Both the position numbers and the translations under genes were made by a program. From contig JAWXCF010000018.1 in the NCBI GenBank assembly GCA_034440515.1, positions 1-14,880 on the forward strand: a stretch of DNA of 14,880 nt, in the 5' to 3' direction. Below are positions 7,661 through 14,058 of this stretch, piece by piece. Source of the DNA: JAWXCF01 sp034440515 (GTDB taxonomy: Bacteria > Bacteroidota > Bacteroidia > CAILMK01). The notes below the pieces were generated by a model. It searched no databases. It was given only the letters and a program-made list of their open reading frames with translations, and was not told where the DNA came from. Position 1 is the stretch's first letter. Each line of letters begins with the position of its first letter.

Positions 7661-8357
7661 TCTCTTTTATTTTATTTGGTTTTATTGAATTTTCCAGTCC
7701 ATTTATAACTACAACATATTCTCCTTTTGGTACTTTGGTTTTGTACACTTCTATTAATTCGTCTATAGTTCCGGTCACGCTTTCTTCAAATTTTTTAGAG
7801 ATTTCTCTGCTTAGATTTATCAGTCTTTCTCCCCCAAATGTTTCCTTCATTTCACCCAATGCTCTAATAATTCGGTGAGGTGACTCATATAATACAATTG
7901 TTCTTGCTTCAGATTTTAACATTTCCCACTTTTTCTTACGCCCTTTTTTTTGCGGTAGAAAGCCTTCAAATACAAATCTGGTAATTGGTAGTCCACTCAT
8001 AACCAAAGCTGGGACAAATGCGGTAGCCCCTGGCAAGCAGCTTACCTTGACACCTAGTTCTAGGCACGACTTAACCAACATATAGGCTGGGTCTGATATG
8101 CCTGGAGTACCAGCATCACTAATTAAAGCAAAGTCAAATTCGCTCTCTGCAATTTCTTTTACCAAATGCTCTGTACTAAAATGCTCATTATGTTGATGAT
8201 ATGATCTTAATTTGACATCTATTTTGTGATGTTGCATTAGAACCCTACTTGTCCTAGTATCCTCTGCCAGTATCACTCCGCATTGGCTTAAAGTAGTTAA
8301 TGCCCGTAGTGTGATGTCGTCTAAGTTGCCGATTGGCGTTGGAACAATGAAGAGCAT
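7650..8357 (-). CDS. rsmI: 16S rRNA (cytidine(1402)-2'-O)-methyltransferase
   Basis: This is a 235-residue member of the tetrapyrrole-methylase-fold RsmI family, which 2'-O-methylates C1402 in the decoding centre of 16S rRNA using SAM. Diagnostic segments are FIVPTPIGNLDDITLRAL (3-21), AEDTRTSRVL (32-41), SDAGTPGISDPA (81-92), CLPGATAFVPALVMSGLP, FEGFLP and ESPHRI. The protein is shorter than the E. coli enzyme (286), lacking the C-terminal extension, as is common in Bacteroidota. The ATG at 8357 starts directly at the first conserved strand. Its stop overlaps the start of lnt by 11 bases. Confidence 0.95.
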   Translation of the reverse strand: MLFIVPTPIGNLDDITLRALTTLSQCGVILAEDTRTSRVLMQHHKIDVKLRSYHQHNEHFSTEHLVKEIAESEFDFALISDAGTPGISDPAYMLVKSCLELGVKVSCLPGATAFVPALVMSGLPITRFVFEGFLPQKKGRKKKWEMLKSEARTIVLYESPHRIIRALGEMKETFGGERLINLSREISKKFEESVTGTIDELIEVYKTKVPKGEYVVVINGLENSIKPNKIKENAE

Positions 8358-8611
8358 AGCAAATAAATAGCTACAAATATGCCGAGAATTAGGAGTAAAC
8401 CATACTTAGAACTAATTCAAAAAAAAGACACGATGTGAATAAGTGATTAGAAATAAAAATTATATGTTATTAAACGAATTTGGCACTAAGTCAACTCTCA
8501 ACATAATTTAGCACTCGCATCACAACAAGTATTTATACCTTGTGATTGCAGGTTCTTTTGTGACTGTCCTTTAGTATTCGGGTTACTCACCCAGAAATGT
8601 GGTGAAAAAAC

Positions 8612-8653
8612 AAAGGCTCTTAAATTCTTTACGATTTTAAGAGCCTTTTTTTT
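8612..8653. terminator. Strong bidirectional intrinsic terminator
   Basis: A perfect 13-base-pair stem (AAAGGCTCTTAAA at 8612-8624, TTTAAGAGCCTTT at 8636-8648) has an 11-base loop. On the plus strand it ends in eight T residues (8646-8653). On the minus strand it is followed by TTTGTTTTTT. It is the best terminator in the window, yet no plus-strand gene ends nearby. It could stop a minus-strand transcript coming from about 8865, or an unseen plus-strand small RNA from 8400-8610. Confidence 0.85.
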
Positions 8654-8729
8654 ACTAATACTACAACTGCTAAATTGAAGGTAGAACATAGCCGAAACGC
8701 CAAGTCAACAATGATGAAAAACGCGAAAC

Positions 8730-8866
8730 AAAAAAAGGGTGTCTATCTTGAGATACTACTTTACTACTTACTGCTGTGAAATGTCTCTTATGCTGCCTCG
8801 GCTAATTCTAATCTTCAATAATATGTGAATGGTACCTCTATCAGTACCTTGATTCTCTAATCAACA
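8730..8866 (-). ncRNA. Candidate small structured RNA (possibly 6S-like)
   Basis: On the minus strand a promoter-like pair (TTG, 18 bases, TATGTTTG) at 8870-8898 points at this stretch. The stretch ends in seven T residues (complement of 8730-8736). The segment 8737-8863 has about 37% G+C by count, visibly higher than the DNA upstream at 8885-9050. The ends can pair: 8854-8865 with 8741-8753 gives ten pairs, two of them G-U, with a mismatch and a small asymmetric loop. Local hairpins TTGATT/AATCAA and GGTAC/GTACC near the 5' end compete with this. A long closing stem with open middle recalls 6S-type RNA (Rfam has a Bacteroidota family, 6S-Flavo), but I cannot match a consensus by eye. No hairpin sits directly before the T run, so transcription might instead end at 8612. 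Confidence 0.38.
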
Positions 8867-8884
8867 GTACAAACATACAGTACC
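8831..8884. repeat. Nested GTAC inverted repeats
   Basis: The outer arms are GGTAC (8831-8835) and GTACC (8880-8884), the inner arms GTAC (8844-8847) and GTAC (8867-8870), and the core TTGATT-CTCT-AATCAA (8849-8864). The two unpaired sections between outer and inner arms are 8 and 9 bases. CAGTAC occurs three times (8842, 8865, 8878). The structure overlaps the proposed promoter and 5' end of the candidate RNA, so it may be an operator cluster or part of an RNA fold. Confidence 0.7.
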
Positions 8885-8898
8885 TATTTTCATTGCAA
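8870..8898 (-). promoter_or_regulatory. Bacteroidota-type promoter facing the candidate RNA
   Basis: On the minus strand TTG (8898-8896) is followed by 18 bases and TATGTTTG (8877-8870), which fits TTG-N17-23-TAnnTTTG. Start of transcription would be near 8862-8866. The -33 part lies within the palindrome CATTGCAATG and the -7 part inside the nested GTAC repeats. Confidence 0.45.
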
Positions 8899-9086
8899 TG
8901 TTCGTTTTACAGAAATTTGTAACAACATAATTGAACAATTATCGATATAAATATTTTTATAACTAATTTATTTACAATTATTTAGTCTATTAAATTATAG
9001 TGTAAAATATCCAATATTGTAACAAAATGCAGAATTTAAAATGAATCTTTCCCTGTTTTGCAACAGCATTACATTTAGATACAAGG

Positions 9087-9884
9087 CTATTTTAATTGAA
9101 TAATCCCCAATTGATATAAATCTATGTGATATTCTACTTGTTCTGATTTTACTATTTCACTCCAGGATTTAGTCATACTTTCATTTGCGTGAATGTCATC
9201 AACTATTAATATTCCCTTTGCATTCATTAGTTCAGTTATGATATTAAAGTACTTAAATAATGCCATACCGTGGTGATGCCCATCTATATATGTTATATCG
9301 TACTTATTAGCTTGAATTTGGTCTTTATGCAAAATTTCTAGAAAACTACCAGAATAAGTATTAATTTTTCTGAAAGGGAATAAATATTGAAAGTTCTGTA
9401 TTGCAATTTCAAGAACCTCTTCGGCTCCATCTACAGTATCAATCTCTGCATCTTTACCTGCACCATATTCCATATAGGCTGTACTTATTCCGAAACAAGT
9501 ACCTAGTTCTAGAATTCGGCTGGGTTGCTTGTATTTTGCAATCCAAAATAAGAGGGCTGCCCACTTCTCTGGCTTACTACTACCTCTATTTAGTTTTGAG
9601 ATAGATACAGTTGATGGGAAACCTTGATGAAATAAATTTAGTAAACTAGGTTTGCCACCAATCCCTATACCAAAATCAAGCCTATTTATAACTTTATGAT
9701 TGTTACTGAGAGCTTGCCTAAGGTTTTCAATTTTTTCTGATACATCGGGTTCTGCTTTGAATTTATTTACTCGCCAAGCAGTTAAACTAGCATTCAGAAC
9801 ATCCTTTCTAATGTTATTTTCGCTTGACTGTATATAATTGGTAGCTAAATGTCCCAGTCTGTGTAAAAAGTCCTTGATGTGCAT
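9087..9884 (-). CDS. Class I SAM-dependent methyltransferase (O-methyltransferase type)
   Basis: This 265-residue protein has a Rossmann-type SAM-binding domain in its second half. Motif I is RILELGTCFGIST (123-135), an acidic ribose-binding position sits in TVDGAEEVLEIA (150-161), a YDITYIDGHHHG segment lies at 195-206, and LIVDDIH follows near the C-terminus. The ELGT-GIST / IDG-H / DDI pattern is typical of the Methyltransf_24-like O-methyltransferase group in Bacteroidota. The N-terminal 100 residues are alpha-helical in character and not recognised. The substrate is unknown. It lies 67 bases downstream of the NlpC/P60 gene on the same strand and may be co-transcribed with it. The ATG is at 9884. 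Confidence 0.85.
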   Translation of the reverse strand: MHIKDFLHRLGHLATNYIQSSENNIRKDVLNASLTAWRVNKFKAEPDVSEKIENLRQALSNNHKVINRLDFGIGIGGKPSLLNLFHQGFPSTVSISKLNRGSSKPEKWAALLFWIAKYKQPSRILELGTCFGISTAYMEYGAGKDAEIDTVDGAEEVLEIAIQNFQYLFPFRKINTYSGSFLEILHKDQIQANKYDITYIDGHHHGMALFKYFNIITELMNAKGILIVDDIHANESMTKSWSEIVKSEQVEYHIDLYQLGIIQLK

Positions 9885-9951
9885 AGCTCTGGGCGAAGTT
9901 CGATAAATTAAGAACTATCTACACTACCATAGAAATATTAACCCGTAGCAG

Positions 9952-10494
9952 TTACCTCAATTTACCTGATGCCACATATCCATTTTGGTAATATTTCTGA
10001 TTTAATTCGCTTATTATTACTCCCTTAGAAGAACTAGCGTGTACAAAATAACCGTTCTTTAAATACATACCTACGTGGCTCACCTCTTTTCCCTTTACAA
10101 ATGTAAAAAAGACCAAATTGCCTTGCTTAAGGCGTCGCTGCCTTTTAAACCTTTGCGACCTTTGATATTGATCAATACTACTTCTTGGAATTTTTTTATG
10201 GTAAACTTCAAGGCTAAGCATACCTGTAAATCCACTACAATCAATTCCTTTTATGCTGGCTTGCCCATATCCGTAGGGTACACCATACCACTTATCAATT
10301 ATATAGTATAGTCTAAAGTCTTTTTTTAAACTAAGTGGTGCTTTTACTTTGACTTCATACTTTTTTAGAAGTTCATTTGCCTCTAGTCTGCGCATCCCCT
10401 CAGGCACACCAGCCCTATGTAAACTGGTACAGCTGCTAAGACTGACCATCATTACAATAAAATTGAAAGCGAATATTTTAAATTGCTTAGACAT
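9952..10494 (-). CDS. NlpC/P60 (C40) cell-wall peptidase, lipoprotein
   Basis: This 180-residue protein has a lipoprotein signal peptide with lipobox LSSC, lipidated at C22. It is followed by a linker and one NlpC/P60 domain (about 62-178). The catalytic residues are visible: C86 in GIDCSGFTG, H140 in VSHVGMYL, and H152 in GYFVHASSSKGV as the third polar residue. Such enzymes cut peptidoglycan stem peptides, commonly between gamma-D-Glu and the diamino acid; closest well-known relatives are the Spr/MepS and YafL type lipoproteins. It would be anchored to the outer membrane facing the periplasm, with maturation needing Lnt. The ATG at 10494 is required for the signal peptide. The upstream region is a 290-base divergent spacer. 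Confidence 0.92.
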   Translation of the reverse strand: MSKQFKIFAFNFIVMMVSLSSCTSLHRAGVPEGMRRLEANELLKKYEVKVKAPLSLKKDFRLYYIIDKWYGVPYGYGQASIKGIDCSGFTGMLSLEVYHKKIPRSSIDQYQRSQRFKRQRRLKQGNLVFFTFVKGKEVSHVGMYLKNGYFVHASSSKGVIISELNQKYYQNGYVASGKLR

Positions 10495-10675
10495 AATTAA
10501 GAATTAAAAGACTTTAATTTCATTAAGTAGTTCAATCTTACAACACATAGTATTAAATATTTTTTGATATTATGAACAAGTTAAAGGGCTATTCCAATAA
10601 TTATTCACAAATTCTCTTCATCTATTGTATATAATGTACATCTGCTTACATTAGAAAAAAAGTAATCAAAAAAGC

Positions 10676-10707
10676 TTTGAAAAAACTAAAATTTGTTAGT
10701 AATTTGC
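10676..10707 (+). promoter_or_regulatory. Bacteroidota-type promoter for the two-gene unit at 10785
   Basis: TTTG (10676-10679), 20 bases, then TAATTTGC (10700-10707) fits the TTTG-N19-21-TAnnTTTG pattern except that the -7 part is one base short between TA and TTTG. The transcript would start near 10711-10715, giving a leader of about 70 bases. The rest of the 10495-10784 spacer is AT-rich without other clear signals. Confidence 0.5.
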
Positions 10708-10784
10708 ACATCTTTAACTGTTTAACTCTAAACACTTACTATTATTATAAAAAGGAATAGAGAAGTACTGTACAACTACAAAAA

Positions 10785-11042
10785 ATGGCTTGCGATTTAA
10801 AAACGTATTATGAAGTGAATCACCAGGTATTTATGTGCCTCAGTGCTAAGCTCAAAGACTTAGGCTATCCGCTAGATGGGAACAGAGGTAGTGTAAAAGG
10901 TCCAATGGGAATAGTTATTGTGTATGCTTGGAATGAGACTGACGAATCTATTCAAGTACAAGTTACAGAGAAAAGTTTGTTCTTGCCTTGTTTTTCTATA
11001 TATGCTAGAATAGAGGACGCATTAGACTCTTGTAGAAAATAG
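10785..11042 (+). CDS. Small hypothetical protein
   Basis: This 85-residue protein is not recognised. It has no signal peptide or membrane segment, so it is likely cytoplasmic. The sequence alternates a helical N-terminus (DLKTYYEVNHQVFMCLSAKL) with a middle rich in short hydrophobic strands (MGIVIVYAW, SIQVQVTEK) and a short C-terminal helix, suggesting a small alpha/beta fold. Three cysteines (C3, C18, and one in LPCFS) plus one near the C-terminus show no metal-site spacing. It is real rather than spurious because a good promoter precedes it, its ATG is followed by balanced amino acid use, and the next gene starts five bases after its stop. Confidence 0.65.
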   Translation: MACDLKTYYEVNHQVFMCLSAKLKDLGYPLDGNRGSVKGPMGIVIVYAWNETDESIQVQVTEKSLFLPCFSIYARIEDALDSCRK

Positions 11043-11047
11043 TAATT

Positions 11048-11701
11048 ATGACCATATTATTAAATATACTACTATTTTTCAAGCCAATAATATTAGGTTG
11101 GGCATTGCTGAATTGCGATGTAAAAGAAGATGTTATGTTTTATAAAGACGGTAGTGGTTCAACAATAATTGAATTAAAAATACGTGACTGTCATAATGAG
11201 TTTAGAAGGCACCAAGGTTGGAAAAAAAAAGAGGTGTTTAATGAGAAAATGGATTCACTGAATAAAGAATTCAACACTTGGTTAAGTATGCAGCCTGTTA
11301 CTGAGGCTTCAACAGTGTATGACTCTGCCCACCTAACTATAACAATTTCATTCCGATTTGAAGACGTTGATAAACTCAATACTACCCTGCTAGGTATGAC
11401 AGACTACGATGGTAAAAGGGTATATAACGTACGGAATGGAGTAATAAGTAGGGAACACATCCCTTTGTTTTTTGCGCAACAAGAGCACCTAAAAGGGGAA
11501 CAACCATTAGCCAAAAAAGGCTTCTATCATAGCTATCGAGTCTATATAACTTTACCACCAGGTACACGAAAATTTGCCTGTAAAGACAATCCGAAGGCAA
11601 TGTTTAACCATAGAGGAATGGGAATAATAATAGAAGAAGATATGCAAAAAATTGCTGTAAGTGAGGGGCTGATGGCCACCATAAAATACGATACTTATTA
11701 G
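11048..11701 (+). CDS. Hypothetical exported protein
   Basis: This 217-residue protein begins with a strongly hydrophobic segment (residues 2-22) ending in LLNC, which is either an uncleaved anchor, a signal peptide or an imperfect lipobox with C23 lipidated (Asn at -1 is unusual). The mature part starts with a beta-strand pair around MFYKDGSGSTIIELKI, then a helix with MDSLNKEFNTWLSM, then LTITISFRFEDVDKLNTTL. The pattern of an acid/strand repeat followed by 'F.F.D.D.LN' is seen in poorly studied Bacteroidota lipoproteins, but I assign no function. It lies five bases after the 85-residue gene, so they form an operon. Confidence 0.7.
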   Translation: MTILLNILLFFKPIILGWALLNCDVKEDVMFYKDGSGSTIIELKIRDCHNEFRRHQGWKKKEVFNEKMDSLNKEFNTWLSMQPVTEASTVYDSAHLTITISFRFEDVDKLNTTLLGMTDYDGKRVYNVRNGVISREHIPLFFAQQEHLKGEQPLAKKGFYHSYRVYITLPPGTRKFACKDNPKAMFNHRGMGIIIEEDMQKIAVSEGLMATIKYDTY

Positions 11702-11718
11702 TTAGACACTTAAATCAA

Positions 11719-11757
11719 TTATAAGAGTTGGAATAAAACTAATACAACTCGTTATAA
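11719..11757 (+). terminator. Hairpin after the two-gene unit
   Basis: TTATAAGAGTTG (11719-11730) pairs with CAACTCGTTATAA (11745-11757) through 12 base pairs with one bulged G and a 14-base loop. It begins 18 bases after the stop of the upstream gene. There is no T tract afterwards (CTAAATATCG), so it may be a weak terminator or a 3' stabilising structure. Confidence 0.4.
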
Positions 11758-11768
11758 CTAAATATCGT

Positions 11769-11791
11769 TAATTGCACGAGGTTTGCAATTA
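11769..11791 (+). promoter_or_regulatory. Inverted repeat just before the GTG start at 11802
   Basis: TAATTGC (11769-11775) and GCAATTA (11785-11791) form a perfect 7-base inverted repeat with a 9-base spacer, ending ten bases before the GTG. It could be a protein operator or an RNA hairpin that limits ribosome access. A chance repeat cannot be excluded. Confidence 0.35.
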
Positions 11792-11801
11792 GCTAAATAC
11801 A

Positions 11802-12809
11802 GTGAAAAAATTTACTTCAATTAAAATATCATCCATATATATATTTATAATTTGTGTTGCATTTAATACTTCGCTATCAGCACAGTATGAGTATTTAACA
11901 CAACCATTAACTAAAGAAGAAGTATATAAAAACTATCAAAATAAAGTAGCTGGATATAGTGTATATAAAAAAATAAAAGAAGGTACACAGCAGTTTCAAA
12001 ATAAATTATTTGACGAAACTGGTAGGCTGATTATCGACTTTACGTATTATAGGCGTACTTACTATGCTTACGATGAGAGCAACGGATTAACAAACTACAT
12101 AATTGACAGTACATTGAAACTGGAAAAAAGTATTAATCTGTATGATCTGAAAGACTTACCCGATGCTAGAACTCCTAAAAACTGGAAAGTAGATACTATA
12201 ACAATTAGTTATGATTTTGAAAACAAATTGGAGCAGATAAAGTGGAGTTCAGGTGCAAATGCATTCTTTAGAAAAGACTTAAAATCAAATAGAATTATCG
12301 AAACCTTGCAGAGAAATGATAGCGCCATAATCAGTTACTACACTTACGATAAGAATAAGCGATTAACCTATAAGGTGACCAATATAGCAGGCAAAAAAAT
12401 TCAACTCTTTTCACAAAAAACATTATACACCAATGATGGTAACATAATTAACCAAAACACGGTACAGAAATTTAATGAAATAACTGATAGCACGTTGAGC
12501 ATATTTCACTACGATGCCAACAATAAAATAGACAAGAGGATAGATTTTTTCTACAATTTCGTATTGTTGAATGACGAAAATCAAAAGCCATACTTACAGC
12601 GTGAACATAATGAATCCACGACTACTATATTCAAATGGAATAAGAACGGAGACATAACGGAAATGAGATCTGACAACAGCCTCGACGCGAAATTTAGCAA
12701 ATACTATACCTACGATTACAATGAAAAGAAGCTACTAACTGTATTTACACAACGTATAGGTAAATTATCACCCACTGTGTTTGAAATGAAGTACTATTAC
12801 TATCCATAA
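11802..12809 (+). CDS. Secreted YD-repeat-like hypothetical protein
   Basis: This 335-residue protein has a type I signal peptide; cleavage is expected after A27 (SLSA|QYEY). The mature part is built of repeated short beta-strand units ending in aromatic-rich 'YxYD.N..L' or 'F.YD.NNKI' motifs (SYYTYDKNKRLTYKV, FHYDANNKIDKRI, FKWNKNGDITEM, YYTYDYNEKKLLTV). These resemble the YD/RHS-type repeats seen in many exported Bacteroidota proteins, though no full RHS core or toxin domain is present. It is probably periplasmic or outer-membrane associated; the function is unknown. The start is GTG at 11802, directly followed by MKK-type residues of the signal peptide. Its stop is one base from the stop of the convergent recX. 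Confidence 0.75.
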   Translation: MKKFTSIKISSIYIFIICVAFNTSLSAQYEYLTQPLTKEEVYKNYQNKVAGYSVYKKIKEGTQQFQNKLFDETGRLIIDFTYYRRTYYAYDESNGLTNYIIDSTLKLEKSINLYDLKDLPDARTPKNWKVDTITISYDFENKLEQIKWSSGANAFFRKDLKSNRIIETLQRNDSAIISYYTYDKNKRLTYKVTNIAGKKIQLFSQKTLYTNDGNIINQNTVQKFNEITDSTLSIFHYDANNKIDKRIDFFYNFVLLNDENQKPYLQREHNESTTTIFKWNKNGDITEMRSDNSLDAKFSKYYTYDYNEKKLLTVFTQRIGKLSPTVFEMKYYYYP

Positions 12810-12810
12810 T

Positions 12811-13302
12811 TTACTTTAGAATTTGCTTTAAGCTTTCGAGTATCATATCTGTTTCATATCCTTTAGATTGTGCATATTTAAAGAGTTTTTGCTGAAGCAT
12901 TTGAGGATTTGTTTCTTTTACTGTTGGCAGCTTTTTTAGCAATAACTCAGCTAGCTTATGTTTAAAATCTTCTTTAGGGACTTCATTTTTTCCCATCTTT
13001 TGTAAGAAAGTGCTACTTATTCCTTTCTCAGCCAGTTTTTGCTGAATTTTAATTGGTCCCCAAGCCTTAGTTCTAAATTTTCCGCCTGCAATCGCTTTTA
13101 CAAAACGTTCTTCATTTAAGAAATTCTCCTCAATTAATTGACTGGCAATTCTATCAATATCAGCGGCAGAAAATCCCCACGTAGTTAGCTTGGCTTTAAC
13201 TTCCTTATAACATCGCTCCTGATAAGTGCAGTATCTCCTCATTTTATTTAGGGCTACAATAAATGAGTACTTTGTATTGGCGGGATTAAAACTTCTTTCC
13301 AA
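12811..13302 (-). CDS. recX: Regulatory protein RecX
   Basis: This 163-residue protein is made of RecX-type three-helix repeats. Clear motifs are YCTYQERCYKEVKAKL (about 24-39), LIEENFLNEERFVKAIAGGKF (about 56-76), AWGPIKIQQKLAEKGIS, and a C-terminal KLFKYAQSKGYETDMILESLK. RecX binds RecA filaments and limits recombination. The start is TTG at 13302, with an in-frame TAA directly before it. The first ATG (residue 21) would leave only a few residues ahead of the conserved YCTYQER segment, while family members usually have about 20 more. recA is not in the window. Confidence 0.9.
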   Translation of the reverse strand: MERSFNPANTKYSFIVALNKMRRYCTYQERCYKEVKAKLTTWGFSAADIDRIASQLIEENFLNEERFVKAIAGGKFRTKAWGPIKIQQKLAEKGISSTFLQKMGKNEVPKEDFKHKLAELLLKKLPTVKETNPQMLQQKLFKYAQSKGYETDMILESLKQILK

Positions 13303-13382
13303 TTATAATTATGCTTGAGCTTTAAAATGCAAGTTTAAATAGCCAAGTATCAGCAAAAAAAATAAAAAGGTATTTGTTCTAA

Positions 13383-13398
13383 ATATATATATATATAT
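13383..13398. repeat. AT dinucleotide run
   Basis: Eight AT units in a row lie in the 123-base spacer between recX and the interrupted oxidoreductase gene. No promoter consensus was convincing around it. Such a run can vary in length by slippage. Confidence 0.8.
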
Positions 13399-13425
13399 TA
13401 GTTATTAAATTAATAGGCATATACT

Positions 13426-14058
13426 ATGAATGTTGCAATAATTGAATCAGGTAATATTGGCGGCAGATTGGTTGCTTAATTTGCTAAAGTGGGACATCAA
13501 GTTACAATTGGGAGTAGAAGTCTTCATAAAGATTCCTTGAAGCAATTGGTGGACAAATATCCGAATCATATAAATATTAAAAAAGTTAATCAGGCAGCAG
13601 ATGGAAATGAAGTCATAGTGATGGCTGTACCTGCAAATTTTGCATTTGAAATTGCTTCGGAATTAGGTGATGTTAGTAATAAATTGATAATAGATGCAAT
13701 GAACGCAATATTCAGACCTACGGAACAGTTTACAACTACAAGTGAAGCAATTATCACAGCTACAGGATGTTCGCGAATAGTTAAATGTTTTAATTCCATT
13801 GGTGCTGAAAATATAGATAAGCCTAACTATGGTGAAGATAAAGCAGCTATGTTATATTGTGGAAATAGCGTAGAAGATAAAAAAATAGTAAATGATTTGT
13901 GCGCACAGATAGGTTTCGACCCTTATGATTTAGGTGGGTTGGAAAATGAACCTCATTTGGAGCAATTGGCAAAACTGTGGAGCCTATTAGCATTTGGTGA
14001 GTCTAATTTAGGAAGAAATATTGCCTTTAAGATCTTGAAACAATCCCCTGTAGCCTAA
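13426..14058 (+). pseudogene. NADP-binding F420-reductase-like oxidoreductase interrupted by an early stop
   Basis: From the ATG at 13426 the frame reads MNVAIIESGNIGGRLVA, then TAA at 13477-13479 (codon 18), then continues open as FAKVGHQVTIGSRS to 14058. Without the stop it would be about 210 residues, normal for the NPD / F420-dependent NADP reductase family. Typical features remain: the second Rossmann strand with GSRS (NADPH 2'-phosphate site), VIVMAVPANFAFEIASEL, KLIIDAMNAIF, RIVKCFNSIGAENI, and a C-terminal LEQLAKLWSLLAFG. The first glycine of the nucleotide loop is also changed (GxGNIG would be expected; the sequence reads ESGNIG). A shortened product could start at GTG 13489 but would lack the dinucleotide loop. 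CAA-to-TAA is the simplest origin of the stop. Sequencing error or readthrough remain possible. Confidence 0.75.

Larger units (their letters stand above)
8358..9086. other. Gene-free gap of 729 bases between rsmI and the methyltransferase gene
   Basis: No convincing protein gene is seen on either strand. From left to right it holds AT-rich DNA with an A-run at about 8419-8426; a hairpin TCACAA..TTGTGA at about 8519-8544 with inner GTA/TAC pairing; a small GGGT/ACCC hairpin at 8580-8592; a strong two-way terminator at 8612-8653; a candidate minus-strand small RNA at about 8730-8866 with its own promoter; nested GTAC palindromes at 8831-8884; the palindrome CATTGCAATG at 8891-8900; and a very AT-rich stretch to 9050. 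A 5-base-pair hairpin (CTGTT/AACAG, 9053-9066) sits just after the methyltransferase stop without a T tract. No tRNA, tmRNA, RNase P or SRP RNA signature was found. Confidence 0.7.

Noticed and set aside
8480..8660. tRNA or tmRNA gene before the terminator
   Set aside because: No T-loop GGTTCGA-type motif, no cloverleaf pairing and no tmRNA end sequences were found.
8498..8689. 63-residue minus-strand open frame in the gap
   Set aside because: It spans the bidirectional terminator hairpin, has no recognisable domain, and its composition looks like translated structured DNA.
9053..9066. CTGTT/AACAG hairpin after the methyltransferase gene as a terminator
   Set aside because: The stem is only five base pairs and no T tract follows on the minus strand.
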